Below, in pieces: positions 51,326 through 62,475 of a stretch of 64,000 nt of DNA (its first letter is position 1; each line of letters begins with the position of its first letter). This DNA is from Odontocerum albicorne. Lineage: Eukaryota > Arthropoda > Insecta > Trichoptera > Odontoceridae. Made by a program: the position numbers and the translations under genes. Below the pieces are notes generated by a model that did no database searches, was not told where the DNA came from, and was given only the letters and a program-made list of their open reading frames with translations. The stretch spans positions 35,206,281 to 35,270,280 of the forward strand of contig OX463855.1 of assembly GCA_949825065.1 (NCBI GenBank), given 5' to 3'.

Positions 51326-51685
51326 GTTTACTTCATCTTCATTTTTAACTCCCAAAACTCAGCATTTTACTTGGTATATATAAAAAAAATATTGTTAAAT
51401 TTACAATTTATTGACTAAAGGCAACTATTCTAATCAAACAGAAAATTTTTAATATTTAACCATAAATTACTATGTTATTCCACTTATAACATCAATCCCC
51501 GCTACACGTGTTCCTACCTCCTATCCCGAGGCTCATTTCAGGCGTAATTGTCCAGTTTGTTATGAAAGCAGTGCTTAGGTCAGACTTGTGTTATTTTACC
51601 ATGGACCATCCACATCGAGATTTATGTGCCTATTGACGCTAAGGATTTTTTTAAGAGTTATGAAACCTTTTGCATTCTTTGGTTA
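51326..51685. other. spacer
   Basis: No feature recognised. Confidence 0.3.
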
Positions 51686-51945
51686 TTTATTATTTTTTTT
51701 GTTTTTGTTAATAGGTTTGTGTATCTCTAATGTTTTTGTTAATAGCTTTGTGTATCTCTAATGTTTTTTTAATAGCTTTGTGTATCTCTAATGTTTTTGA
51801 TAATACAATAGCTCAGTGTTTCTCTAATGTTTTTGGTTATAGCTTTGTGTTTCTCTAATGTTTTTGTTAATAATTTTGTGTATCTCTAATCTTTTATCAA
51901 ATAGCTTTGTGTATCTCTAATGTTTTTAAATAACGTTTTTGTAAT
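51686..51945. repeat. minisatellite, ~30-33 bp x 8
   Basis: The unit is GCTTTGTGTATCTCTAATGT followed by TTTTGTTAATA, with length variation in the T run. Confidence 0.9.
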
Positions 51946-52179
51946 GTTTACAAATCTTTATCTATACTTTCTATAAAAATGAAATTCGTCTACATTGCAT
52001 GGTTTGCAAAGACTGAAATATTGTTATTAGATAAACGATGTGTGTGTTCTTATTTTATAGCACCTTTGTTTCTAATTAGTGAAATAACACAGTAATATAT
52101 TGTAATATGGAGTTCCACAAGTTAAAGCCGAAACTCTTAATAAACCATCAAACTATTTAACAATTTTATTTCCAATCTT
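51946..52179. other. spacer
   Basis: Nothing recognised. Confidence 0.3.
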
Positions 52180-52470
52180 AGGTCCTTTCCTCACCACCAT
52201 CCCTTCCTTTTCCTTTGATTGATGATATCTCACTTTATATAAAAAGGAATGTTCGGGTGATTGTCCGTCTTTGTGGGATTTGTGAGTATATGCTCACGTA
52301 TGTGTTCATAGATTTTGGGGAATGGATTGTCGTTTGAATGATTTATGTGACCATGTAACTTGCTTCATTTACTTTTGTCTGGTTGGTAGGAGGAGATTGC
52401 CGTCTGAGTATAAGCCCGCCAAATTATATTTGCAATTGTTAAATAAATACAATTAATAAATATTTTTTTC
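52180..52470 (+). repeat. LINE 3' end (family D), copy 3
   Basis: TTGATGATATCTCACTTTAT, GGATTTGTGAGTATATGCTC, ACCATGTAACTTGCTTCATT, GTCTGGTTGGTAGGAGGAGA, TTGCCGTCTGAGTATAAGCC, then TAAATAAATA. Matches 24830-25345. Confidence 0.7.
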
Positions 52471-52934
52471 TTATTCATACTTGTGATTATGCGATTTATT
52501 TACAATAAATAAATAAATACGTGAAAAATTATATTGGAGCTTTGTACTTACTTAAAATAAAATGCTCTTCGTATCTTTTTTGATGCACTCGTAGATCTTG
52601 AATATGTTGTTACGATAATATTTCTTTGGAAACTGAGCATCAGCTGTTTCTCCACATTTTAGACGACTTTCCTGGTATGCAATGTCCTATGAGGATCTCG
52701 TGTGCCACTATGTACGATTTTGTCACTGTCCATCCTATCCGCATGGTCACGCCAGTACCATCTTGTCTTCCTGTTCCATCTGACGATATATTATGTTGAT
52801 ACCATAGTCTGTCGAATTTGAATTTTTCACACTATCTCCGTTAATTTTTCCTGCAAATTTCGTAATATTTAATTCTCGGATGTTCGTAAAAGGCTCATTA
52901 TTTTAATGGTAAATGCTCTGGTTTTAACATGCTT
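52471..52934. other. spacer with possible minus-strand LINE remnant
   Basis: 52690-52800 on the minus strand gives short RT-like pieces (MEQED-MVLAW, RMDSDKIVHSGTR) too weak to assign. Confidence 0.3.
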
Positions 52935-53540
52935 CTTCTTCTTCCTGGCACTGTCCTAACTCATTGCCTAGGTAGGCTGTTAGGGTTGGCTCTTCTCGTT
53001 CTCAGGCTGTATGTTCTTCGGTTCTGGGTATCACTTTCATCTAGGCCGTTTCTCTGCAGGATTTTGTAGCATTGGGTTATCCAGGAGTTCTTCGATCTTC
53101 CTCTGGACGGCTGTCGAGGAAGATCCACAGACATTGCTTATTTACAGTATGGTCTGGTGGTTTCCGTCTTATGTGTCCGTACCATCTCAGCTGTCGCTCT
53201 TCCAGCTTACTGTTTATGACAGTGACCCCCACGCTACCACGAATGCATGAGCTCTTAATTCTATATTTTAGTGATACTCCTAGCGACCACCTAAGCATTC
53301 GCATTTCAGCTGTTTCATATTACCTAGAGTAGGAGATGTACATAGTCCAGCATTCTGAGCCATACATAATTGCGAGTCTAACGATAGTCTGGTATACCTT
53401 TCCTTTTAAATTGATAGGCATTTTTGGGTCACACGCTCCTATAATTGATCTGAATTTCATCCACCCCACACCTATTATATGTTCAACATTTGCTGCGCAC
53501 CCTCCGTCTTTGTGAATGAATGAGCCCATTTAGAGGATTT
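52935..53540 (-). pseudogene. LINE endonuclease-RT C-terminal fragment (family B), copy 3
   Basis: Minus strand, in order: GSFIHKDGGCAANVEHIIGV, GWMKFRSIIGACDPKMPINL, KGKVYQTIVRLAIMYGSECW, MRMLRWSLGVSLKYRIKSSC, RGSVGVTVINSKLEERQLRW, YGHIRRKPPDHTVN. This is the fullest of the three family B copies. Frameshifts separate the blocks. The RT palm is absent. Confidence 0.82.
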
Positions 53541-54084
53541 AACATTAGTCATGATAAATAAAATGATGAAAACCAGAATAGCAAGAAGACATGTATCATT
53601 TGACTTTTTAAATTTAGCAATTTTATCTACGACTAGGAGATAGGATATTGGGAAGAAGAACAAAGAAGGAACCAAGAAACACGCTTCGCCATTGAAGGGA
53701 AACCAAATGCTTTTTCATACACTGTTCGATTCGTGATCGATCAGGCGATAAACATCTTCGACGAAACATGAGGGAGAAATATTGAAAAATTGTGATAAAA
53801 AATTGTGTCGAATAGTGTGACCTGAACATGATTCAAAGATCAGAACCTTCGGGGCCAATTACATCATCTCCACACTTTTCGATTTTAATGTTTACATCCC
53901 CATAAAAGTTAATTAAACCCCATAAAAAATACTACGAGTTTTATATTTTAATTTAAAAATATTTTTTATATTTCGATCGTTAAATTTAATAGTCTCGCTC
54001 CACGCTTTATGCCAGAGTTTCAAGACAAGGACATTGGAAGGAAGGGAAAGCTGACCCGGAACGTCTTGTTGAATTCAATGAAGT
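53541..54084. other. unassigned spacer
   Basis: AT-rich. No gene or repeat recognised. Confidence 0.35.
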
Positions 54085-54465
54085 CCTGCCCTTGCGGTCG
54101 AGCTCGCCCTACATTGGTGTGGTGTATCTCGGCCGGGGGAATGTTTGTGGGATGAGCCCGGACCTTTTAATATCTTCTCTCTTTAATGTTTTTTTTGTCA
54201 TCTATTTATTTTCTGTGTTTTTTTTATCTTCTTGTTCTACGTGTTCAAGGGTGTGGGCTGAAAAACATCTGGTGTCCCCGTGGCTGGGCCCGCTCTATAT
54301 TGGTGGGGTGTATCTTGGCCGGGGGGATGTTATAAGATGAGTCCAGACCTTTTGATAGCGTCTGTTTTTTAATGTATTCTCTTTTTAACATGTTCTTGAA
54401 ATGTGTCTAAATGTATTATGTACATACTATGTTGCTATCAATAAACCTGTATTTATTATTATTAT
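54085..54465 (+). repeat. family R retroposon 3' end, copy 3
   Basis: CCCTTGCGGTCGAGCTCGCC through TATCTCGGCCGGGGGAATGT, the second module near 54280-54345, and the CTATCAATAAACC / TATTATTATTATT tail. In inverted orientation to 55676-56150. Confidence 0.72.
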
Positions 54466-54889
54466 TTATTAAGTGAATCATCTTTCAATTCTGCTAGCTC
54501 AATTTTAAGTACTAAACTCGGGTTCATTAATAGAAAACGAAAGGACAAGCAGGGGTGAAACAATGGATAGGTGACAGGGGCAGCTGCCCCGAGGTCAATC
54601 CGGATTGGGACGCAGAACTGTTGGATGTGTAGTAACCAAATATGTGCGCATTCTTTGACTATAGAAATATTAATGAAATGGTAATGCCAAGAACATATGT
54701 GCAATTGCATGGTTAGTCATAAAAGGCAATAGATTTCAAGTTCTCAATGACACAGAATTTCATTTTTGCCCAACATATGTTTTTAAGTAAGGATGTGCTT
54801 AGTGCTAATTGTTTGTTATCATTCTTTATATTTTAGTATTATTATTAAGAATGTGTAATAAGAGAAATCGCGATAGACCGGGCATGTGA
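54466..54889. other. unassigned spacer
   Basis: 54570-54620 is GC-richer (GACAGGGGCAGCTGCCCCGA, a small palindrome). No gene. Confidence 0.35.
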
Positions 54890-55230
54890 TATGCTTGGGC
54901 GATCATTGACTCCCAAAACGCGTCTTGTACGAAGAAGTGGTTTCGCAAGCGAAGCGCTATAAGCACAGTCTGCAAGAGTCGCTGACTTTGTGCGGGGCGC
55001 CTGAGGACCGTAAAGGGTGGAGAGCCATATTTTCTCAGGCTGATGGCGTCTCAGCAGCTGGACGTGTGAGAAACAGTTAGAACGCTGCGAACAGGCGTCA
55101 ACATGGCCAAGCGGCTCAGCAGGGTCCACATATCTGTGATATTTGCAGGAATGAGTGCATATCTACGATCAGACTGTTTTATCACAGAAAATCACATGAT
55201 CGACGTGGAAGAGCAGTTCAAGATTGAAGT
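54890..55230 (+). pseudogene. LINE RT C terminus with a C2H2-type finger (family H)
   Basis: + strand: KRYKHSLQESLTLCGAPEDR, KGWRAIFSQADGV, VRNS, stop, NAANRRQHGQAAQQG, then PHICDICRNECISTIRLFYH and RKSHD. The Y-DSL---L---G block and the terminal CxxC...HxxxH finger are typical of the last residues of a widespread animal LINE RT. One in-frame stop in the linker. Confidence 0.72.
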
Positions 55231-55300
55231 TGAAGTGGTGAGGGGATCCCCGACTACAAGACCCGGCAACGATGACGAAGTTATTGGTATTTAACATACA
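55231..55300 (+). repeat. SINE family 1 fragment
   Basis: AGTGGTGAGGGGATCCCCGA, CTACAAGACCCGGCAACGAT, GACGAAGTTATTGG. Confidence 0.5.
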
Positions 55301-55307
55301 TAGCCTT

Positions 55308-55460
55308 TTTTTCAAATTTGTTTGTAACATATCATCATTTCTCAAATTTGTTTGTAACATATCATCATTTTTTCAAATTTGTTTGTAACATATCATCATT
55401 TTTCAAATTTGTTTGTAACATATCATCATTTTTTCAAATTTGTTTGTAACATATCATCAG
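55308..55460. repeat. minisatellite, 31-32 bp x 5
   Basis: The unit TTTTCAAATTTGTTTGTAAC continues ATATCATCATT, with a variable T run. Confidence 0.93.
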
Positions 55461-55479
55461 TTCGTTTCATCGCGTTTGA

Positions 55480-55650
55480 GTGTATATTCGATCATTCACT
55501 TGATCCAACTGAACTGTCCTTGGTATTCCTTTACCACGCCTTCCACTCACATTCACACTGTATATTTCTTTTTATAAGTCTTTTTTCATTCACTCGTTCA
55601 ACATGCTCAAACCATCTCAGAGTGCTCTACTTTATCTCACTTAAAACATC
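55480..55650 (-). pseudogene. LINE RT fragment (family A)
   Basis: Minus strand: RALRWFEHVERVNEKRLIKR and then a decayed tail. Equivalent to the LRWFGHVERM box near 6725. Confidence 0.6.
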
Positions 55651-55675
55651 AGCCCTATTTTCCCATTAATTTCTT

Positions 55676-56150
55676 ATAAATAAATAAATACAGGTTTATT
55701 GATAGCAACATAGTATGTACATAATACATTTAGACACATTTCAAGAACACATTAAAAAGACAATACATTAAAAAACAGAAGCTATCAAAAGGTACTCATC
55801 TGGGCTCATCTAATAACATCCGCCCGGCCAAGATACACCTCACCAATATAGAGCGAGCCCAGCCACGGGGACAGCAGATGTTTTTCAGCCCACACCCTTG
55901 AACACGTAGAACAAGAAGATAAAAAAAACACAGAAAATAAATAGATGACAAAAAAAATACATTCATGAGAGAAGACATTAAAAGGTCCGGGCTCATCCCA
56001 CAAACATTCCCCCGGCTGAGATACACCCCACCAATGTAGGGCGAGCCCAACCTCAAGGGCATCGGGGGGCTTTCATCCCACACCCTCGCATATCTAGATT
56101 AAAGAATAAATAAAAAAAAAAACAAAAAAAGAAAAGCCTCAAAGGACTCC
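55676..56150 (-). repeat. family R retroposon 3' end, copy 4
   Basis: Inverse of 680-1085: AGGTTTATTGATAGCAACAT, GATACACCTCACCAATATAG, then CCCCCGGCTGAGATACACCC and AAGGGCATCGGGGGGCTTTC. With 54085-54465 it forms a ~380-bp inverted pair 1.2 kb apart. Confidence 0.75.
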
Positions 56151-56280
56151 AAATTTTACAAAATGACAAATGGGAATTGAAATAGTTGAAACAACATTGA
56201 AATAGTTAGACAGTAATACGTTGAATTATCATATCATTCTGTCTTCTTACCCAATAATTCCTTTCTTTGTAATGATTAGA

Positions 56281-56460
56281 ATAATAAAAGATCAATTCGA
56301 ACACTTTGAGATGGTTTTGACATGTGGTAGAGAAATCGTAGGAGTTCTCTGAGAAGGTGTATGGATGTAGAAGAAGCTAAGGATGTGTCGATATAGGAAA
56401 GTCTAACGCTCTATCTTCTGTGTTTGCCCCCAACAGGTCAATGGCGTGATAGTATGTTTG
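56281..56460 (+). pseudogene. LINE RT C terminus (family A), internally deleted
   Basis: TTTGAGATGGTTTTGACATG (LRWF-HV box) runs straight into RNRRSSLRRCMDVEEAKDVS and GCGTGATAGTATG. About 100 bp between the two blocks is missing. Confidence 0.62.
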
Positions 56461-56730
56461 TACAATTTATACAACGCTGTTTAAAGAGCAGACTCTTTTC
56501 AAGGGCACTATAATTTAGAATTGAAACCCGCTATTATTAATAGATTAAAAATATAAGAAAAAAACTGCTTGAGTGTAAGAAGGTGATGGCCGCGGTCATT
56601 TGATTAGGAACTTACCCTGCATATGTTTATATATACATCATACTTTGTAATGCCGTACACTCTATGCAAGGTACGCATTTATTTTCTCTTATTACTCTGA
56701 CGTTTTCCGACGAATATTGCGATTTAAAAA
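56461..56730. other. spacer
   Basis: Minor dispersed repeat at 56470-56640. Nothing else. Confidence 0.3.
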
Positions 56731-57770
56731 CGGTTATAGTTTGTAATTTGTTTAGTCAAACACTGTTTATTCCACTTTATATATAAAGTGAAATAAACAG
56801 TGTTTGACTAAATAAATTACAATGCCTTTTAACCTCCACAGTGTTAATAATGCCTTGACTATAAATAATAGGTACCCGTGAGTTCTAGGTTGTATCCCGT
56901 TTTAAAAACGGTTATAGTTTGTAATTTGTTTAGTCAAACACTGTTTATTCCACTTTATACATAAAGTGGAATAAACAGTGTTTGACTAAATAAATTACAA
57001 TGCTTTTTAACCTCCACAGTGTCAATTTTGCCTTGACTATAAGTAATAGATACCTGTGAGTTCTAAGTTGTATCCCGTTTTAAAAACGGTTATAGTTTGT
57101 AATTTGTTTTAGTCAAACACTGTTTATTCCTCTTTATATGTAAAGTGAAATAAACAGTGTTTGACTAAATAAATTACAATGCCTTTTAACCTCCACAGTG
57201 TTAATAATGCCTTGACTACAAATAATAGGTACCCGTGAGTTCTAGGTTGTATCCCGTTTTAAAAACGGTTATAGTTTGTAATTTGTTTAGTCAAACACTG
57301 TTTATTCCACTATATATACAAAGTGAAATAAACAGTGTTTGACTAAATAAATTACAATGCCTTTCAGCCTCCACAGTGTTAATAATGCCTTGACTACAAA
57401 TAATAGGTACCCATGAGTTCCAAGTTGTATCCCGTTTTAAAAACGGTTATAGTTTGTAATTTGTTTTAGTCAAACACTGTTTATTCCCCTTTATACATAA
57501 AGTGGAATAAACAGGGTTTGACTAAATAAATTACAATGTCTTTTAACCTCCACAGTGTCAATTTTGCCTTGACTATAAGTAATAGATACCTGTGAGTTCT
57601 AAGTTGTATCCCGTTTTAAAAACGGTTATAGTTTGTAATTTGTTTAGTCAAACACTGTTTATTCCACTTTATATACAAAGTGAAATAAACAGTGTTTGAC
57701 TAAATAAATTACAATGTATTTTAACCTCTACAGTGTTAATGTCTTAACTATAAATAATAAGTTATGGTTT
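56731..57770. repeat. 178-bp satellite made of a MITE M2 hairpin, 6 units
   Basis: CGGTTATAGTTTGTAATTTG recurs at 56731, 56909, 57087, 57266, 57444 and 57623 (steps 178-179). Each unit holds a hairpin: GTCAAACACTGTTTATTCCA, a short loop with TATAYAWAAAG, and the inverse. It then has CCTCCACAGTGTTAATAATG, GTGAGTTCTARGTTGTATCC and CGTTTTAAAAACGG. Hairpin and flank match the outer arms of MITE family M2. Units 1 and 3 share GGTACCCGTGAG; units 2 and 5 share GATACCTGTGAG. Confidence 0.92.
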
Positions 57771-57880
57771 AGTTTTCATTTAAGGCTAGTTTACCACCTT
57801 TTTAGTCGGTAGGAGGAAATCGCCACATTGTAATTAAACATCCAGGCCGTATTGTCTAAAACTAAAGTGTAACTAAAAGA
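57771..57880 (+). repeat. SINE family 2 tail
   Basis: GTTTTCATTTAAGGCTAG, TTAGTCGGTAGGAGGAAATC, GCCACATTG. Head missing. Confidence 0.5.
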
Positions 57881-58469
57881 AAATCAAATATCCTTTCACA
57901 GAAATTAAATGAAACTCAGCCAAAATGTAATAATTCAAAACGTAAAAAGCGCCATCCCACTTAAATTAAGACATTTTAAATGTCTTTTAATTTGTCACAA
58001 ATGGCGCTAGATAGCAGTTTGTGAAACTAAACCGAGGAATATTATTTGTCTACATGCTCAAGTACTTTGACAACACTAATGGGAAACGAGACGCCCCCCT
58101 CGTTCAGGTGCCCGGGGGCGCCCAGGGGGGGGGACATCCGTTAATTACGCCAGGGGACGGGCGACGGTTTGGGTGGCACCGCCCCTGACTAGGACCGCTT
58201 TATCATGGACAGACATTCGCTGAGGGCGTTTTAAATTTACAACCACTTTCCAACGTTAATGGCCACCCTTCATCCCCAATATCATGCTTGATACTTTCAA
58301 TTATCGTTATATCAATATTATTCCTTCCGGATTCCGTTATAATTTTCCAACAAGCCTGTTTCGCTTCCCTGTCAGTGTAAACATAAACGACAAAGTGCTA
58401 TTGTTTGCTCAAAAAAAATCTATTGTTTCACTTACTTCAAAAAAAAACCTAACTTCCACGACACAGCTT
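57881..58469. other. spacer with a short GC-rich patch at 58085-58195
   Basis: 58085-58195 has a run of 9 G and GCCCGGGGGCGCCC in otherwise AT-rich DNA. Probably the edge of an unrecognised element. Confidence 0.4.
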
Positions 58470-58810
58470 TGCTTTTCAACTGTTTTGACGTTGGATTAGC
58501 GAGGGGATTCTTGACTATGAGATCTTTTTTCCGACTTGTATTTGGGGGTATAAGAATACATATGACTCCTGTCATAACTATTCTTTTAAAAATAAAACAT
58601 GCCGGTATGCTCTGATCATCTCACTTTGATGTGCTGTCAGATACAATACAGTGATGTGTCCGGTGAGTTTGCTAGTGTGCAACGGTTCACTTACTTCAAG
58701 AAGATAACATAAATAAACAAACTCCACGGCACAGCTTCGATTTCCGACTGAATTGGCGTTGGAATGGTAAGGGAATCCTCGACTATGAGGCCTAGTAACG
58801 ACGACGATAT
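58470..58810 (+). repeat. SINE family 1, two overlapping 3' pieces
   Basis: First piece 58450-58535 (CGTTGGATTAGCGAGGGGAT, TGACTATGAGATC). Second piece 58535-58810 (GTATTTGGGGGTATAAGAAT, ATGCCGGTATGCTCTGATCA, GTGTCCGGTGAGTTTGCTAG, CTGAATTGGCGTTGGAATGG, GAGGCCTAGTAACGACGACG). Confidence 0.68.
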
Positions 58811-59264
58811 ACCGCATTCACTTAACACAAAAATATGTCAAAACTTCAAATAAACAGTCTAATGTAAAATCTGTTACATTGAAACAAAATATTCAACTTT
58901 CTCTTGTATAGTAACGACGACGATATACAACATTCACTTAACACACAAAAATATGTCAAAACTTTAAATAAACAGTCTAATGTAAAATCTGTTATATTGA
59001 AACAAAATATTCAACTTTCTCTTGTAAAGTAACGACGACGATATACCGCCTTCACTTAACACACAAAAATATGTCAAAACTTCAAATAAACAGTCTCATG
59101 TAAAATCTATTATATTGAGACAAAATATTCAACTTTCTCTTGTATAGTAACGACGACGATATACCGCCTTCACTTAACACACAAAAATATGTCAAAACTT
59201 CAAATAAACAGTCTAATGTAAAATCTGTTATATTAAAACAAAATATTCAACATTCGCATATACT
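58794..59264. repeat. tandem repeat, 116-118 bp x 4
   Basis: AGTAACGACGACGATATA recurs at 58794, 58910, 59028 and 59146. The first 15 bases are the 3' end of the SINE, so the array grew from the SINE/flank junction. Confidence 0.92.
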
Positions 59265-59788
59265 CGTATATAGTAATATCTTCCTATTGCAATCATTACA
59301 ACATCTTTTATGTTCTAAGACCGCGTTACCAAGTTTTTATTACGTTGAACGTGAGATCTGAGAAATGGAATCATTTTTTGCCAACGGTAGTCCATAATAC
59401 TATAAAAGTTTCGCAAAGTCGGAAAAGCTTTAAATTTGCAATAAGTTCAGCGGTTGAAGAAAACCATTTCATAAATACTGAAAAATCCCACGGCCACATC
59501 GCTATGGTTTCAAAAGTCCGCAATATTGCAGTTTTACTGCGAGCGCGTCGCTACCCAAGTACAATAAAACCCCGCTCCGGAAAAAATTAAGTATACTTAC
59601 TAGCTTAGGTGGCCCAATTTATAGCTCACCCTTAGTAAAAATTTACTATTTCTTACATTTTAAAATAAGTATAAAATTATATGAAATATGTAAAATGAAC
59701 ATATTTTTTAACCTTATTTTTTTAAATTCAAGCGTAACTTTCGAGGGTTTCTTTCATTCGCATAGTATATCTCAACATATTTATTTAT
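59265..59788. other. unassigned sequence
   Basis: An 81-codon frame at 59345-59590 (TVVHNTIKVSQSRKSFKFAI...) has no recognised motif. Not supported as a gene. Confidence 0.3.
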
Positions 59789-59792
59789 TTAA

Positions 59793-60075
59793 CCTGTACA
59801 CCGCGTTAAAAATCAAATTCCACGAATCCTGTGCGCGGCACAATTTCGGCGTTTTTTAATTTCTAAGTTTTAACGCGTATTTTGTTTAAAACCACTGATA
59901 TTTGATAACAACACCAAGTAAACATGACATTCAAGTAATTTTCTGATAATAAATAATAGTCATTACTCTTAAGGAGACTCATTAAATAAAGGAGATAAAC
60001 TAAACATTACGTAAAATATACAAAGGAATGCTACAGATCAGATCACAGGCGTTTGTGCTTCCCGCGAGGAACACG
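59793..60075. mobile_element. piggyBac-type MITE 3 (283 bp)
   Basis: Flanked by TTAA (59789-59792, 60076-60079). Left end CCTGTACACCGCG; right end inverted CGTGTTCCTCGCGGG, an imperfect TIR. Interior shares TTAAAAATCAAATTC with 29868-30112. Inserted in the tail of repeat H. The uninterrupted tail is visible at 27335-27351. Confidence 0.68.
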
Positions 60076-60290
60076 TTAATTAGCGACACAACAGTGTCTT
60101 TATATACAGATGAACATGTGACAGGTTATACACGTACTTGAAATTATTGACAAATAATACAAAACTTTATCTTAAACTAACATGAAGATACAAAAAGCAG
60201 TAGTAATAATAAATGACAGTCATTGTTTTAAAATTATTTAATAATTATATGTATATTTAAGTTCAATATATGTTATGTATGTATACCACA
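60076..60290 (-). repeat. dispersed repeat H, copy 2
   Basis: Inverse of 26205-26419 joined to 27245-27351. It lacks the 821-bp insertion found in that copy and keeps the TTAA target intact near 60171-60174. Confidence 0.75.
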
Positions 60291-60564
60291 AAATATTACC
60301 AAACTTCACCAAGCAGACTTACGTTATTGTCGAAGACTTATTTTATTGAGGTAAAGAACTCAGATTTGCTTTTAGTGGAATAACGCATACATAGAACAAA
60401 TATTGGATTTTTTGAGAATTTTGTGGGAATTTTATGGATAGATATTGAGATAGGTATAGAAAACACATGGCCTCATTAGTAGAACGAGATGCAAGTTGCT
60501 TTGCAGAATTAAAACTTTCAAATATGTTGTTGATGCAGGGTTACTCAACTCCAGAGGCAAAGTA
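60291..60564. other. spacer
   Basis: Nothing recognised. Confidence 0.3.
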
Positions 60565-61255
60565 TAACATATGCTTGAGGTGCACTTCCATGTGGAAGGT
60601 CGCTGGTTCGAACCCCGCGCTATGATACTACCCTTGAATTACACAGGCATTTTTTCCACCTTGTATTCGGGGGTATACGAATACCTATGAGTTTGGTCAT
60701 ATTTATTATTTTTTTAAAAACACACAATATGCCGGTGTGCTTTGATCGTCTCATTTCGGTGTAGCATCAGATCCAGTACAGTGGTGTGGCCGGTGAGTTT
60801 GCTGGTGTGCAACGACTTACTCACGTAATAAAAAACTAAAATCTCGTGCAACGACTTACTCACTTAATAAAAAACTAAAATCTCGTGCAACGACTTACTC
60901 ACTTAATAAAAAAACAAAAATCTCGTGCAACGACTTACTCAATAAAAAACAAAAATCTTGTGCAACGACTTACTAACTTAATAAAAAAACAAAAATCTCG
61001 TGCAACGACTTACTCACTTAATAAAATACGAATATCTCGTGCAACGACTTACTCACTTAATAAAAAAACAAATATCTTGTGCAACGACTTACTCACCTAA
61101 TAAAATAACAAAAATCTTGTGCAACGACTTACTCACCTAATAAAATAACAAAAATCTTATGCAACGACTTACTCACTTAATAAAAAACAAAAAACGTTGG
61201 AATGATGAGGGGATCTTCAATTACAAAGCCCAGCAACGACGACGACAACTCAACA
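60565..61255 (+). repeat. SINE family 1, full copy expanded by an internal tandem repeat
   Basis: Head remnant with B box CTGGTTCGAACCCCG, GTATACGAATACCTATGAGT, TGTGCTTTGATCGTCTCATT and GTGTGGCCGGTGAGTTTGCT. The internal repeat follows, then AACGTTGGAATGATGAGGGG and TTACAAAGCCCAGCAACGAC. Confidence 0.75.
60807..61194. repeat. tandem repeat, ~39 bp x 10, inside the SINE
   Basis: The unit GTGCAACGACTTACTCACTT continues AATAAAAAAACAAAAATCTC. The unit is the normal SINE segment GTGCAACGGCTCACTCACTT multiplied. Confidence 0.92.
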
Positions 61256-61499
61256 TATTCGAATTCATGATGCGGACAATTATATGACTGGGGCACAATA
61301 ATATCTTCCACCCCAATAATCGAGCCTTCTGTAACCAGTGTTATGGTAAAAAAAATGTATTCCGACTTCAGGTATTTTAAATGTTTGTCTGCGACTCCGG
61401 CTCCGACTTCAATTGTAGTACATACGTGTATATTGCTAACCATATGTTATACATAATTACGTGACGTAACTATTATCCAAGTAAAACGGAATTATTCTG
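61256..61499. other. spacer
   Basis: Nothing recognised. Confidence 0.3.
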
Positions 61500-62475
61500 G
61501 GTGGCTTCACCGCGTAGACAACTTCTTGGTGGGGATGCTTTATAAGTTAGGGGTGTTAGTACCTCTCCAAAAGATAGCATCAAATTTCTTGGTGTTTGTT
61601 GTGATAGTAAACTCTTATTTGATAGACAGTTTCTTCGGATTTCTATAGTTAGGGGTGTTAGTACCTCTCCAAAAGATAGCATCAAATTTCTTAGTGTCTG
61701 TTGTGATAGTAAACTCTTATTAGATGGACAGTTTCTTCGGATTTTTATAGTTTCTTCGGATTTCTATAGTTTCTTCGGATTTCTATAGTTTCTGCGGATT
61801 TCTATAGTTAAAGGTGCTAGTTAGTACCTGTCCAAAAGATAGCATCGAATTTCTTTGTGTCTGTTGTGATAGTAAACACTTATTTGATAGACATTTTCTT
61901 CGGATTTTTATAGTTTATTTGGATTTCTATAGTTTCTGCGGATTTCTATAGTTAGGGGTGTTAGTACCTCTCCAAAAGATAGCATCAAATTTCTTAGTGT
62001 CTGTTGTGATAGTAAACTCTTATTTGATGGACAGTTTCTTCGGATTTTTATAGTTTCTTTGGATTTCTATAGTTTCTTCGGATTTCTATAGTTAGGGGTG
62101 TTAGTACCTCTCCAAAAGATAGCATCAAATTTCTTAGTGTCTGTTGTGATAGTAAACTCTTATTTGATATACAGTTTCTTCGGATTTTTATAGTTCCTTT
62201 GGATTTCTATAGTTTCTTCAGATTTCTATAGTTAGGGGTGTTAGTACCTCTCCAAAAGATAGCATCAAATTTCTTAGTGTATGTTGTGATAGTAAACTCT
62301 TATTTGATGGACAGTTTCTTCGGATTTTTATAGTTTCTTTGGATTTCTATAGTTTCTTCGGATTTCTATAGTTAGGGGTTTCGTACCTCTCCAAAATATA
62401 GCATCAAATTTCTTAGTGTCTGTTGTGATAGTAAACTCTTATTTGATAGACAGTTTCTTTGGATTTCCTACTCTA
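61500..62475. repeat. complex tandem repeat, ~140 bp x 7
   Basis: GTTAGGGGTGTTAGTACCTC, TCCAAAAGATAGCATCAAAT, TTCTTAGTGTCTGTTGTGAT, AGTAAACTCTTATTTGAT recur about every 105-145 bp. Unit length varies with the number of TTTCTTCGGATTTCTATAG subrepeats (1-4). Confidence 0.92.
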
